DNA from: JBGVSA01 sp041807905
Lineage (GTDB): Bacteria > Pseudomonadota > Gammaproteobacteria > Burkholderiales > Rhodocyclaceae
Direction of reading: 5' to 3'
Length of the DNA: 64,000 nucleotides
NCBI RefSeq assembly: GCF_041807905.1
Contig: NZ_JBGVSA010000003.1
Span: 124,001-188,000 of the forward strand
In this document: positions 38,816-47,122 of the stretch, in pieces
Position numbering within the stretch: the stretch's first letter is position 1
Layout: every line of letters begins with the position of its first letter
Translations under genes and position numbers: made by a program
Notes under the pieces: model-generated
Databases searched by the model: none
What the model saw: the letters and a program-made list of their open reading frames with translations, nothing else
What the model was told of the DNA's origin: nothing

Positions 38816-40018
38816 ATGGAAACACTCTTTTTCCTGCCGAATTGGCCGCCCGCCGCGACTGATCTGTCGTGGTTCGGCGTGATGCTGTTGTGCGCCGTGG
38901 TGCTGGGCGAACTCGGGCATAGCCTGCTGCGCCTGCCGCGCATCACCGGTTACGTGCTCGCCGGGGTGATCCTGAGTCCGGGCGTGGCCGGCTTCTGGTC
39001 GCCGGAAATGCTCGCCCGCATGCAGCCTTTCTACGACGTGGCTTTCGGCATCGTGCTGTTCGAACTCGGGCAGCGCATCGACCTGGGCTGGCTGCGTCGC
39101 AACCCGTGGCTGCTCGCCACGAGCATTGCCGAATCCCTGCTCGCCTTCGCCTTCGTCGGCGCCCTGCTGATGCTGCTCGACGTGCCGCCATTGGTCAGTG
39201 TGCTGGCCGCCGGGCTCGCCTCCGCCACGGGCCCGGCAGTCGTGCTCGGGGTGTGCGGCGACACCGCGGCGCGGGGCCAGGTCACCGAGCGGTTGCATCT
39301 GCTGTGCGCACTGTCGAGTTGCTACAGCTTCGTCACGCTGGGCGTGGCCTACGCGTGGCAGCACCAGGCGCACGCCTCGACGCTGGTGGTGACCGCACTG
39401 CACCCGATGTACCTGATCATGGGTTCGATCGCGCTGGGCGCCGCCATCGCAGCGCTCATGCTCGCGTTGCTCGCACGTATGCGCCCCGAGCAGAACGGAC
39501 AGACCATTGGCGCCATCGCCGTGATCATCGCCACCGTGGCGATCGTCGACGAAATGCAACTGTCGGTCGTGATCACGCTGCTTGTCGCCGGCGTGCTGTG
39601 CCGCTCGCTCGACAAGCGCCGTCGCATGCAGCCGATGGATTTCGGCCTCATCGGGCGGCTGGCCCTGATCGTGGTGTTCGTTTCGACGGGCGCGCTGCTG
39701 CGGCCGGACGATTTCGTCACCGCCATCGTGCCGGCCCTGGGCCTGCTGGCCGCGCGTGCGCTCGGCAAGATCGTCGGCGTGTTCGTGTTTGCCCGCCCAT
39801 CGGGCCTGCCGATGCGCAAGGCGTCTCTGCTGTCGATCAGCCTGTTGCCGATGTCGGGCGCCGCGCTCCTGTGGGTCGAGCGCACCACCGCCATCTGGCC
39901 GGAACTGGGCTCGCAATTGGCTGCCATCGTGCTGACGGCGCTGGTGATCATGGAACTGCTGGGGCCGCCCGCGCTGCAATTCGCCCTGCGGCGCGCCGAC
40001 GAAACCACTCGCGACTGA
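38816..40018 (+). CDS. CPA2-family cation:proton antiporter (Kef-like membrane domain)
   Basis: 400 aa with about 12 spans and no C-terminal RCK/TrkA-N domain. The fold is recognised from RLPRITGYVLAGVILSPGV (family N-terminal block), FGIVLFELGQRIDLGWL (in the position of the LLFxxGLE block) and ASATGPAVVLGV. Membrane antiporters of this family exchange K+ or Na+ for H+. It is the first gene of a three-gene operon with a YbdK-like ligase 10 bp downstream and a gamma-glutamyl hydrolase. The ion is not predictable. Confidence 0.88.
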   Translation: METLFFLPNWPPAATDLSWFGVMLLCAVVLGELGHSLLRLPRITGYVLAGVILSPGVAGFWSPEMLARMQPFYDVAFGIVLFELGQRIDLGWLRRNPWLLATSIAESLLAFAFVGALLMLLDVPPLVSVLAAGLASATGPAVVLGVCGDTAARGQVTERLHLLCALSSCYSFVTLGVAYAWQHQAHASTLVVTALHPMYLIMGSIALGAAIAALMLALLARMRPEQNGQTIGAIAVIIATVAIVDEMQLSVVITLLVAGVLCRSLDKRRRMQPMDFGLIGRLALIVVFVSTGALLRPDDFVTAIVPALGLLAARALGKIVGVFVFARPSGLPMRKASLLSISLLPMSGAALLWVERTTAIWPELGSQLAAIVLTALVIMELLGPPALQFALRRADETTRD

Positions 40019-40028
40019 GGGCTACCAA

Positions 40029-41192
40029 ATGACGACCGAAGACATCACGACGCCGATCGCGCAAACGCCCAACACCACCGAGCTGAACTTCTCGCAATCG
40101 GACACGCTTACTCTGGGCGTGGAACTCGAACTGCAACTGGTCAGCCGCATGGACGGCGACCTGCAGCGCGGCGCGACGGAACTGCTCGCGCTCATCGAAC
40201 GGCGCGAGCACCGGGGCGACTTCAAGCCCGAGATCACCGAGAGCATGATCGAAGTCAGCACCGGCATCCATCGCCGCTGCGACACGCTGTTGGACGAGCT
40301 GAATGCCGCTCGGGCGACACTCGTGGAGCAGGCGGATCGCCTCAACCTGCTGGTGTGCGGCGGCGGCGCACATCCGTTCCAGCACTGGGCGGACCGCAAG
40401 ATCTTCGACACGCCGCGCTTTCATCAGCTCAACACGCTGTACGGTTATCTCGCCAAGCAATTCACCGTATTCGGTCAGCATATCCACGTCGGCTGCCCGT
40501 CCGGCGATGAGGCGTTGTTCCTGCTGCACGGCCTGTCGCGCTTCATTCCGCATTTCATCACGCTGTCGGCGGCGTCGCCCTATTACCAGGGCGTGGATAC
40601 CGCATTCGATACTTCGCGCCTGAATGCGATCTCGGCCTTCCCGCTGTCGGGCAGAGCGCCGATGGTCAAGCGCTGGGCCGACTTCATCGCCTATTACGAC
40701 AACATGAAGAGCTACGGCGTGATCGGCAGCATGAAGGACTTCTACTGGGACATCCGGCCCAAGCCCGAATTCGGCACGGTCGAAATCCGCATCTGCGACA
40801 CCCCGCTGACGATCGAGCGGGCCGCCGCACTCGCGGCGTTGGCGCAGACGGTGTGCCGCTATCTGCTGATCGAACGCCCTTTCGTCATCGACGAATCCCT
40901 CTACGCGGTCTACACCTACAACCGCTTTCAGGCTGCACGCTTCGGCTTCGATGGCTGCATCATCGATCCGCAGACCAAGGAGCGCCGCAGCCTGCGCGAC
41001 GATCTGGCCGACACGCTCGAAAAGCTCGCGCCCCACGCGGCTGAACTGGAAACCACCGATCTGCTCAAATCCTTGTGGCAGTCGGTCGAAGCGGGAAACC
41101 ACGCGCAATGGATGCGCAACGCCTACCAGCGCAACCGCTCGTTCGGTGACCTGGTGTGGGAGCAAGCCCAGCTATGGCGCGGCCCACACTGA
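40029..41192 (+). CDS. YbdK-type carboxylate-amine ligase (glutamate-cysteine ligase-like)
   Basis: 387 aa, GCS2 family. Blocks include LTLGVELELQLVSR (metal-binding Glu residues), EITESMIEVSTGIH, GGGAHPFQHW, FGQHIHVGCPSGDEAL, and WDIRPKPEFGTVEIRICDTP. E. coli YbdK shows weak gamma-glutamyl-cysteine ligase activity, its true substrate being unknown. The protein is expected to join an amino acid carboxylate to an amine at the expense of ATP. Downstream overlap with a gamma-glutamyl hydrolase gene suggests the two act on the same class of compound. Confidence 0.9.
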   Translation: MTTEDITTPIAQTPNTTELNFSQSDTLTLGVELELQLVSRMDGDLQRGATELLALIERREHRGDFKPEITESMIEVSTGIHRRCDTLLDELNAARATLVEQADRLNLLVCGGGAHPFQHWADRKIFDTPRFHQLNTLYGYLAKQFTVFGQHIHVGCPSGDEALFLLHGLSRFIPHFITLSAASPYYQGVDTAFDTSRLNAISAFPLSGRAPMVKRWADFIAYYDNMKSYGVIGSMKDFYWDIRPKPEFGTVEIRICDTPLTIERAAALAALAQTVCRYLLIERPFVIDESLYAVYTYNRFQAARFGFDGCIIDPQTKERRSLRDDLADTLEKLAPHAAELETTDLLKSLWQSVEAGNHAQWMRNAYQRNRSFGDLVWEQAQLWRGPH

Positions 41193-42013
41193 GCACGCCC
41201 ACTACGCCTCTCGGCGGGGCCCGCACGCCGCCATTGCGCATTGGCGTATCGGCGCGACTGATGCACCAGCCGCCGATGGAGCTCGGATTCCGCGGCAAGA
41301 AATTGCAGTACATCGAGCAGTCCATCGCACACTGGATCATTGCCGAAGGCGCCCTGGCATTAATGATCCCGACGCTGGAGAGCGAGGGCGGCCTGCGCCG
41401 CGCCGCCGTACACGTGGGCGACTACGTGCGCGCCATTGACGGACTGGTGCTGCAGGGCGGCGCGGATGTGTCACCGCAGAGTTATGGCGAAGAAGCCATG
41501 CACCCGGAGTGGCGGGGCGATCGCGTGCGCGACCTGTACGAGCTCGACCTGCTGTGGGAGTGCATCATCCAGAACAAGCCGGTGCTGGGCATCTGCCGGG
41601 GCTGCCAATTGATCAACGTGGCCTTCGGCGGCACGCTCTACCAGGACGTCGCCACGCAGCTCGGCGGTGCGTTCAAGCACGTCGACCACGACGCCTATGA
41701 TCGGCACGCGCACGGCGTTCGCTTCACCAAGGATTCGCTGCTCGAACGGCTCTACCCCACCGAGGACGATCCGCAGGTCACCAGCATCCACCATCAGGCC
41801 GTCAAGCAACTTGGCAACGGATTGGTGGTCGAGGCGCAGTCGATTCACGACGACGTCGTGGAAGCCATCCGCTGGACGGGCAACGGCTTCGTCTATGGCG
41901 TGCAGTGGCACCCGGAATTCCACCCCGCCCACAACAGCCACCTGCTCGATGGCGCGCCGTTGCTCGGCGAATTCCTGCGCGCGGCAAAGAAACGGGCCGG
42001 CGTCGTCGCCTGA
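41174..42013 (+). CDS. Class I glutamine-amidotransferase-like gamma-glutamyl hydrolase (PuuD/peptidase C26 type)
   Basis: 279 aa from the ATG at 41174, overlapping the end of the upstream ligase gene by 19 bp in another frame. The nucleophile is C141 in VLGICRGCQLINVAFGG; the His/Glu pair is in VYGVQWHPEFH near the C-terminus. There is no synthase domain, so it should hydrolyse gamma-glutamyl amides, as PuuD does with gamma-glutamyl-GABA. No puu or other polyamine genes are nearby, so the substrate is open. Confidence 0.88.
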   Translation: MARPTLSTPTTPLGGARTPPLRIGVSARLMHQPPMELGFRGKKLQYIEQSIAHWIIAEGALALMIPTLESEGGLRRAAVHVGDYVRAIDGLVLQGGADVSPQSYGEEAMHPEWRGDRVRDLYELDLLWECIIQNKPVLGICRGCQLINVAFGGTLYQDVATQLGGAFKHVDHDAYDRHAHGVRFTKDSLLERLYPTEDDPQVTSIHHQAVKQLGNGLVVEAQSIHDDVVEAIRWTGNGFVYGVQWHPEFHPAHNSHLLDGAPLLGEFLRAAKKRAGVVA

Positions 42014-42044
42014 CGCCGGCGCCGACGTCGCGCGCAGACATGGT

Positions 42045-42413
42045 TCAGAACGTGATGACCTTGTCCGCCCACAGCGTCCATTCGGCCAGCTCCGGAAGCG
42101 TGCCGATCTCGACGCCGGAGGCCAGCGGCAATTTGTCGACGCCGCGCGCGACCGCACACGTGCGGCACAATTTTGCCGGCACACCCTGCCCGGTCAGGTC
42201 TTCGATCATCTGTTGCAGGCCGCCGCCCGCTGTCGCCTCCGCCTGCCCGGCCAGGCCGGTCGTCACGCCGTCCGACATGAAGAACAGGCGCAGGTGCGGA
42301 GTTGCGTCCCCATGCCCGGCCAGCGCAGAGGCCAGCCGAAGTGCGGACAGTACGCGTTCGCTGCCGTAAGGTGCGGCGTGCACGATGATCAGGATGCGTT
42401 GTGGTTGCGTCAT
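42045..42413 (-). CDS. DsrE/DsrF-family protein
   Basis: 122 aa. N-terminal RILIIVHAAPYGSERVLSAL, central LFFMSDGV, and a Cys pair in AKLCRTCAVARG at about residue 84 fit the DsrE/YchN fold, whose members are small, often multimeric, sulfur-relay-like proteins. Its start overlaps the stop of the ClC gene (ATGA), so the two are translated together. Specific function is unknown. Confidence 0.82.
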   Translation of the reverse strand: MTQPQRILIIVHAAPYGSERVLSALRLASALAGHGDATPHLRLFFMSDGVTTGLAGQAEATAGGGLQQMIEDLTGQGVPAKLCRTCAVARGVDKLPLASGVEIGTLPELAEWTLWADKVITF

Positions 42414-43846
42414 GTGGGCTCCTTGGTGTTCGATGCCTGCTCGGTGATTGCAGCGTTGTCCAGCGGTGGTGCATCGCGTTCCGTATCAGGTGATGCGGCA
42501 TTGTCTGCATCAGCGCCTGCCGCGGCGTTCTCGGCCGCCTTGGCGCCCTCCAACTGCAGTTGTGCGAGCGAGTGATACAGCGGCGGCGACACCAGGCGGG
42601 AGATGAGCGAGGCGACGAGTGCGGTCGCCATCAGGCTCAGCACCATCATGTGTCCGTCGATCATTTCCATGACGATGATGAAGGACGTGATCGGCGCCTG
42701 CGTGACGGCGGCGAGAAAGCCGACCATGCCCAGCGCCACCAGCGGCATCATCAGATCCGAATGCGTCAGCATGGCGATGTCGTAACCAATGCCGGCGCCC
42801 ACCGACAGCGCCGGCGCGAAGATGCCGCCGGGAATGCCGCTCCAGTACGAAATCCACGTGGCAATGAACTTGACGCCTGCATAGAGGAACGGCACCGACT
42901 CTTCGTGCGCCAGCAGACCGCGGGTCAGTTCGTAGCCGCTGCCATGCGCCGAACCGCCGCTGACCAGCCCCAGGATCGCCACCGCCAGGCCACAGCCGCC
43001 GGCAAACCAAATCGGATGCGCGATGCGGAACGCCGTGACGCGATCCTTGGTGCCCGCCGACGACACGATCAGCAGGCGCGAGAACAATCCACCCAGCGCA
43101 CCGCTGACCACGGCGCAGATGGCGGCCGGCACGAGCAGTGCAATGCGTGTCTCTTCGATCGTCAGACGACCGAAGTAGTTGAGATTGCCGAACACCGATA
43201 CCGACACCAGACCGGCAATAATGATGGCCGTGACGATCACGCCGCTGGAGCGCTGCTCGAAACGGCGCGAGAGTTCTTCGATGGCGAACATCACGCCCGC
43301 CAGCGGTGTGTTGAATGCGGCGGCAATACCGGCGGCGCCGCCTGCCAGCATCAGATCGTTGGGCTGGATGCGCGAGTCGGGCCCCAGAAAGCGCCGGAAG
43401 CCGTGCATGATGCCGGCGGCGATCTGCACCGACGGTCCTTCGCGACCACTCGAAAAACCCACGCTCAGCGCCAGCGCGCCACATACACTCTTGATGATCG
43501 AGAGCCGGGTCGACACGAAGTGCCGGACGCGCGACGGCGGCACGCTCGGGTCGAGACACACCATCACCTGCGGAATGCCGCTGCCCGCGCTGCCCGGCGC
43601 CCAGGTGCGCGCGATCCACACCGCCAGCATGCCGCCCAAAGGAGTCAACAGCAGCGGCCAGGCAACACTGTGTGCGCGGATCGTCTGGAACAGATCCGCC
43701 GCGAACTCCGTCATCTTGGTGAACACCACCACGCACAGGCCCGCAACGATCGCCGCCAGCCACACGACGATGCGGTCGCGCCACGCGCGCCAGTCGGATA
43801 AGCGGTTGGCAAGCGCACTGGCTCGCAGGGATGGCAGGTCACTCAT
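42410..43846 (-). CDS. ClC-family chloride/proton antiporter
   Basis: 478 aa. Selectivity loops are GSGIPQVMV, GREGPSVQ (with the gating Glu) and GGIFAPALSVGAG. The EE pair in FAIEELSRRFE matches the internal proton Glu of E. coli ClcA, so proton-coupled exchange rather than a channel is expected. The C-terminus has a low-complexity tail of about 40 residues rich in Ala/Asp. ClcA-type exchangers support acid resistance and charge balance. Confidence 0.93.
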   Translation of the reverse strand: MSDLPSLRASALANRLSDWRAWRDRIVVWLAAIVAGLCVVVFTKMTEFAADLFQTIRAHSVAWPLLLTPLGGMLAVWIARTWAPGSAGSGIPQVMVCLDPSVPPSRVRHFVSTRLSIIKSVCGALALSVGFSSGREGPSVQIAAGIMHGFRRFLGPDSRIQPNDLMLAGGAAGIAAAFNTPLAGVMFAIEELSRRFEQRSSGVIVTAIIIAGLVSVSVFGNLNYFGRLTIEETRIALLVPAAICAVVSGALGGLFSRLLIVSSAGTKDRVTAFRIAHPIWFAGGCGLAVAILGLVSGGSAHGSGYELTRGLLAHEESVPFLYAGVKFIATWISYWSGIPGGIFAPALSVGAGIGYDIAMLTHSDLMMPLVALGMVGFLAAVTQAPITSFIIVMEMIDGHMMVLSLMATALVASLISRLVSPPLYHSLAQLQLEGAKAAENAAAGADADNAASPDTERDAPPLDNAAITEQASNTKEPT

Positions 43847-43948
43847 GGCAACATGGATGAAAGATGGAGAGGTTCACTCGTTCATTGGACCGACCGCGTT
43901 ACAGCCCAAGCGCCGCGCAAGATCCGTGTTCTGCAATGCCTCGACACA

Positions 43949-43984
43949 AAACGACCCGCCGGCCTGAGCGCGAGCGGGTCGTTT
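43949..43984 (-). terminator. Intrinsic terminator of kduI
   Basis: On the minus strand AAACGACCCGC and GCGGGTCGTTT pair over 11 bp, followed by a short T tract (TTTTGTGT), 31 bp after the kduI stop. The dyad also lies between the ClC gene start and kduI. Confidence 0.75.
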
Positions 43985-44015
43985 GCTCAATTCCTGACTG
44001 AGAGAGCGCCGAGAA

Positions 44016-44870
44016 TCACTTGAGCTGGCAGATATCCAGCACGTTCATGTCGGTGTAGTCGAGATTCTCGCCCCCCATCGCCCAGATGAACGTGTAGTTG
44101 CTCGTGCCCGAACCCATGTGGATCGACCACGGCGGCGATATGACGGCCTCATCCTTGGCCATGGTGATCTGACGCACGTCGTCCGGCTCGCCCATGAAGT
44201 GCATGATGCGTTGATCTTCGGCCAGGTCGAAATAGAAGTACGCCTCGGACCGGCGGTCATGCAGGTGTGGCGGGCAGGTATTCCACACGCTCCCCGGCTT
44301 GAGCGCGGTGAGGCCCAGCAGCAACTGGCACGACTTCACCGTCTGCGGAACGATGTACTGGTAGATGGTGCGCTCGTTGGAGGTCTCCAGCGCACCGCGT
44401 TCCAGCGGCACCGCCTTGTCGATGGAGATATGGGTCGTTTCGTACGCAGCGTGTGCCGGCGTCGACACCAGATAGAACTTGGCCGCGTTGCCCGCATCGG
44501 CCGACTCGAACGTCACGTCGGCCGCGCCCATGGCCACGTACAGGCCATCCTTGGGCTTCATCTCGAAACGCTTGCCGTCGACGATCACGGCGCCCTGCCC
44601 TGCGCCCACGTTGACGACGCCAAGCTCGCGACGCTCCAGGAAAGGCTTGTCCTTGGCGGACGCGGGCTCGGTCTGCACCGGCAGCGACACCTTCTTCGAC
44701 ACGGGCGCTGCGCCGCCGATGACCATGCGCTCGAAGTGGGTGTAGTTCAGGCGGACTTCGTCCGCGGCAAACAGATCAGTGATCAGGTAACGATTACGCA
44801 ATTGATCATTCGTCGCACCCGGCATGGAATCCGGATGCGTGGCGTAATACGTCTTGCGGTAGAGGGTCAT
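44016..44870 (-). CDS. kduI: KduI, 5-dehydro-4-deoxy-D-glucuronate isomerase
   Basis: 284 aa, cupin-type. Blocks shared with E. coli KduI: FLERRELGVVNVG, WNTCPPHLHDRRSEAYFYF (two metal-binding His and a Glu), and AVISPPWSIHMGSGT (third His). It converts 4-deoxy-L-threo-5-hexosulose uronate to 2,5-diketo-3-deoxygluconate in the breakdown of unsaturated uronates from pectin or alginate-like polymers. Its pathway partners kdgF and kduD are 1.7-3 kb away on the other strand. Confidence 0.96.
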   Translation of the reverse strand: MTLYRKTYYATHPDSMPGATNDQLRNRYLITDLFAADEVRLNYTHFERMVIGGAAPVSKKVSLPVQTEPASAKDKPFLERRELGVVNVGAGQGAVIVDGKRFEMKPKDGLYVAMGAADVTFESADAGNAAKFYLVSTPAHAAYETTHISIDKAVPLERGALETSNERTIYQYIVPQTVKSCQLLLGLTALKPGSVWNTCPPHLHDRRSEAYFYFDLAEDQRIMHFMGEPDDVRQITMAKDEAVISPPWSIHMGSGTSNYTFIWAMGGENLDYTDMNVLDICQLK

Positions 44871-45060
44871 GGACAGAAGCTCCGGTCACGAATCGCGTGC
44901 GGGGGTCCGGGCACGCGGGGTTAGGGAACGGCCCGCATCGCCGCGAGTGGTGCATGGGCGAAGCGTCCGGCAAGAGTGCGGCAACCCATCAGCTCATTGC
45001 AGCCGGCCCGTGCGCGCGGCACACCGGGCTGCAACGAGCATTGTACTCATCGCGCCGCCT

Positions 45061-45933
45061 TCAGTCGCCCTGATCCGCGGCTTTGAACGAAAGCCCCAGG
45101 TCATACAGCACATTGCGTGACACGCCAGAGAGTTCGGCCGTCAGTCGCGCCGCCGACTTGAGCGGCAGTTCCGCCATCAGCAGGCGCAACGTGCGTTCGA
45201 CCTCGGCGGGCACGCCTTCGCGCGGCGGCGGCGCGGAAACCAGCAATACGAATTCGCCGCGCTGGCGATTCGGGTCGGCGGCGAACCACGCCGGCGCTTC
45301 GGCCAGCGGCAGGCGCTGGACCTGCTCGAACATCTTGGTCAGTTCGCGCCCGACCACCAGCTCGCGCTCACCACCGAGCACCGCGAGCAAATCGTCCACG
45401 CATTCGGCAATGCGATGGGGTGCCTCGTAGAACACCAAGGTCGCGGCAACCGGCGCCAGCGCTTCGAGCATCGCGCGGCGGGCGGCCGGCTTGGGCGGCA
45501 GAAAGCCGACGAACTGGAACGCCCCATCGGCCAGACCCGATACGGACAGCGCCGCGATCGCCGCACAGGGGCCAGGCACAGGCACCACGCGATGCCCGGC
45601 GGCCTGCACGCGTGCAACCAGTCGTGCGCCGGGGTCGGACACGGCCGGCGTACCGGCGTCGGTCACCAGCGCCACATGGCGCCCCTCTTCCAGCATGGCG
45701 ATGACGCGCGTGGCGCCGGCCTGTTCGTTGTGCTCGTGCAGCGCCAGCAGATTGGCGCGAATGCCATGTGCATCAAGAAGCCGTTGACTGTGACGCGTAT
45801 CCTCGGCGGCCACCACGTCGACAGCGCGCAGCACGTCGAGCGCGCGCAGCGTGATGTCGCGGACATTGCCCAGCGGCGTGGCGACGATGTAGAGGCTGGC
45901 TTGCGGCGCCAGCGGAGAGACGGATTCGTTCAT
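45061..45933 (-). CDS. rsmI: RsmI, 16S rRNA C1402 2'-O-methyltransferase
   Basis: 290 aa from the ATG at 45933. The tetrapyrrole-methylase-type fold is shown by LYIVATPLGNVRDITLRAL, VAAEDTRHSQRLL, VALVTDAGTPAVSDPG and GFLPPKPAARR. The longer upstream frame is ruled out by the divergent yraN. In E. coli rsmI (yraL) is also near yraN, diaA and dolP; here the same group is present but interrupted. Confidence 0.97.
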   Translation of the reverse strand: MNESVSPLAPQASLYIVATPLGNVRDITLRALDVLRAVDVVAAEDTRHSQRLLDAHGIRANLLALHEHNEQAGATRVIAMLEEGRHVALVTDAGTPAVSDPGARLVARVQAAGHRVVPVPGPCAAIAALSVSGLADGAFQFVGFLPPKPAARRAMLEALAPVAATLVFYEAPHRIAECVDDLLAVLGGERELVVGRELTKMFEQVQRLPLAEAPAWFAADPNRQRGEFVLLVSAPPPREGVPAEVERTLRLLMAELPLKSAARLTAELSGVSRNVLYDLGLSFKAADQGD

Positions 45934-45990
45934 GTCGTGATCGGGTATGGCGCGGACGGCGCCAGCGCGATGGAATCGGGGGATTGTGGA

Positions 45991-46395
45991 ATGTGGTGGA
46001 AAAAGCGGCAAGCCGACACGCCCGCACGCAAGCGCGATCAGGGCGCATCGGCCGAAACCCTGGCGGCGGATTTCCTCGTTGCCCATGGTGCGCGGATACT
46101 GGCGCGCAATGTGCACTGCCGGGGCGGCGAAGTCGATCTGATCGCCCGCATGGACGGCGCAGTCGTCTTCGTCGAAGTCCGCCTGCGTCGCCACGTCCGG
46201 TTTGGCGGCGCGGCCGAAAGCATCACGGCCGCCAAGCAGCGGCGCGTCGCGCTGGCGGCCCAGCATTGGCTGAGCGGCGCCGGCCAAGCCTACTCGGCGG
46301 CGCCGTGCCGCTTCGATGCCATCCTGCTCGACCGGCTCGATACGGCCGCGATCCAGTGGATACCGGCCGCCTTCGACGCCGGCGTCATGGGGTGA
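45991..46395 (+). CDS. YraN/UPF0102 endonuclease-like protein
   Basis: 134 aa from the ATG at 45991 (MWWKKRQADT); an in-frame ATG at 45970 would add seven residues. The restriction-like nuclease core has GGEVDLIARMDG followed by VVFVEVRLR, i.e. the usual ExDL...VEVK pattern with R in place of K. The family's role is not established. It is divergent from rsmI with 57 bp between starts. Confidence 0.9.
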   Translation: MWWKKRQADTPARKRDQGASAETLAADFLVAHGARILARNVHCRGGEVDLIARMDGAVVFVEVRLRRHVRFGGAAESITAAKQRRVALAAQHWLSGAGQAYSAAPCRFDAILLDRLDTAAIQWIPAAFDAGVMG

Positions 46396-46437
46396 TCCGT
46401 CGCAGCCACCACGCATTTTCCCACAAGCGACCGGATG

Positions 46438-46457
46438 CATTTGATCGTACTCAAATG
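46438..46457. promoter_or_regulatory. Palindrome ahead of kdgF, candidate operator
   Basis: CATTTGA (46438-46444), 6 bp, TCAAATG (46451-46457): a perfect 7-bp dyad of operator size, about 55-70 bp upstream of a possible -10 (TAAAAT, 46510-46515). No regulator gene of the uronate pathway is in the window. I could not find a second copy near kduI. Confidence 0.45.
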
Positions 46458-46521
46458 GGGCCCCCGCGCCAGGGCCCATCAAACATATACGGGGAAGCCC
46501 GCCATCGGCTAAAATCCCATG

Positions 46522-46561
46522 GTTGCACCACGCGCGCCGTTCAGACGGTGCGACGTTTTTT
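46522..46561 (+). terminator. Hairpin with U tract between yraN and kdgF
   Basis: GTTGCACC (46522-46529) pairs with GGTGCGAC (46547-46554; one G-U) and is followed by GTTTTTT. It is terminator-shaped. It lies 127 bp after the yraN stop but also immediately after the TAAAAT at 46510-46515, so it could be either the yraN terminator or an attenuator at the start of the kdgF transcript. Confidence 0.6.
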
Positions 46562-46601
46562 CAGGACGGCTCGCCGTCCCAGGACAACGAGGAGCATCCC
46601 C

Positions 46602-46928
46602 ATGACCACGCTCGAAAAACCCGAATGGCAAGAGCTTGGCGGCGGCGTCAAGCGACGCATCATCGCCGACGGCGAAATGCTCATGCAGGTGGAGGTCCAC
46701 TTCCAGCCCGGGGCCGAAGGCTACATGCACAGCCATCCGCACGAGCAGACGACTTTCGTGGTCTATGGCGGCGGCACTTATACGATCGTCGACAAGGCCT
46801 ACGAAATGAAGGCCGGCGACATGATCCTCGTGCCGAGCGGACTGATGCACGGCTTCCTCGCCAAGCAAGGCGAAGAAACCCTGCTGCTGGATACCTTCAG
46901 CCCGCCACGCAAGGATTTCCGCAAGTAA
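46602..46928 (+). CDS. kdgF: KdgF-like cupin, unsaturated uronate linearisation
   Basis: 108 aa single cupin domain. The metal site is formed by EGYMHSHPHEQTTFVVYGGG (three His and nearby Glu/Gln) and the second motif DMILVPSGLMHGF (His). KdgF proteins convert 4,5-unsaturated uronate monomers to the linear ketone that KduI uses. Placement just before kduD and near kduI supports this over a generic cupin call. A strong GGAG site precedes the ATG. Confidence 0.82.
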   Translation: MTTLEKPEWQELGGGVKRRIIADGEMLMQVEVHFQPGAEGYMHSHPHEQTTFVVYGGGTYTIVDKAYEMKAGDMILVPSGLMHGFLAKQGEETLLLDTFSPPRKDFRK

Positions 46929-47070
46929 GTTCAACCTGTTCGCAGCCAGTGGCGAAAGGTCGGCGGGGCGGGCAGGACATGAGCCCCGATCGCGACATCG
47001 CAACAGGCGCGGGAACAGGTTCCAGGCGGCGGCATCTCCGCCGACCAGCTTGAACCGCCCTCCGGCACCT

Positions 47071-47101
47071 CCGCCCGACCCCTCGGGCGGCATTAACGTT
47101 A
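47071..47101 (+). promoter_or_regulatory. Perfect hairpin plus TAACGTTA palindrome ahead of kduD
   Basis: CCGCCCGA (47071-47078), loop CCCC, TCGGGCGG (47083-47090): eight perfect pairs. Four bases further is TAACGTTA (47094-47101), resembling the core of LacI-family operators, 21 bp before the kduD ATG. There is no U tract, so this is not a normal terminator. Roles are guesses. Confidence 0.4.
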
Positions 47102-47122
47102 CAACACGGGAGAGTCACCACA

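Noticed and set aside
38518..38862. 114-codon frame in the antiporter leader
   Set aside because: Arg/Ser-rich, no ribosome site of note, overlaps the antiporter start, and covers the folded leader; likely noise.
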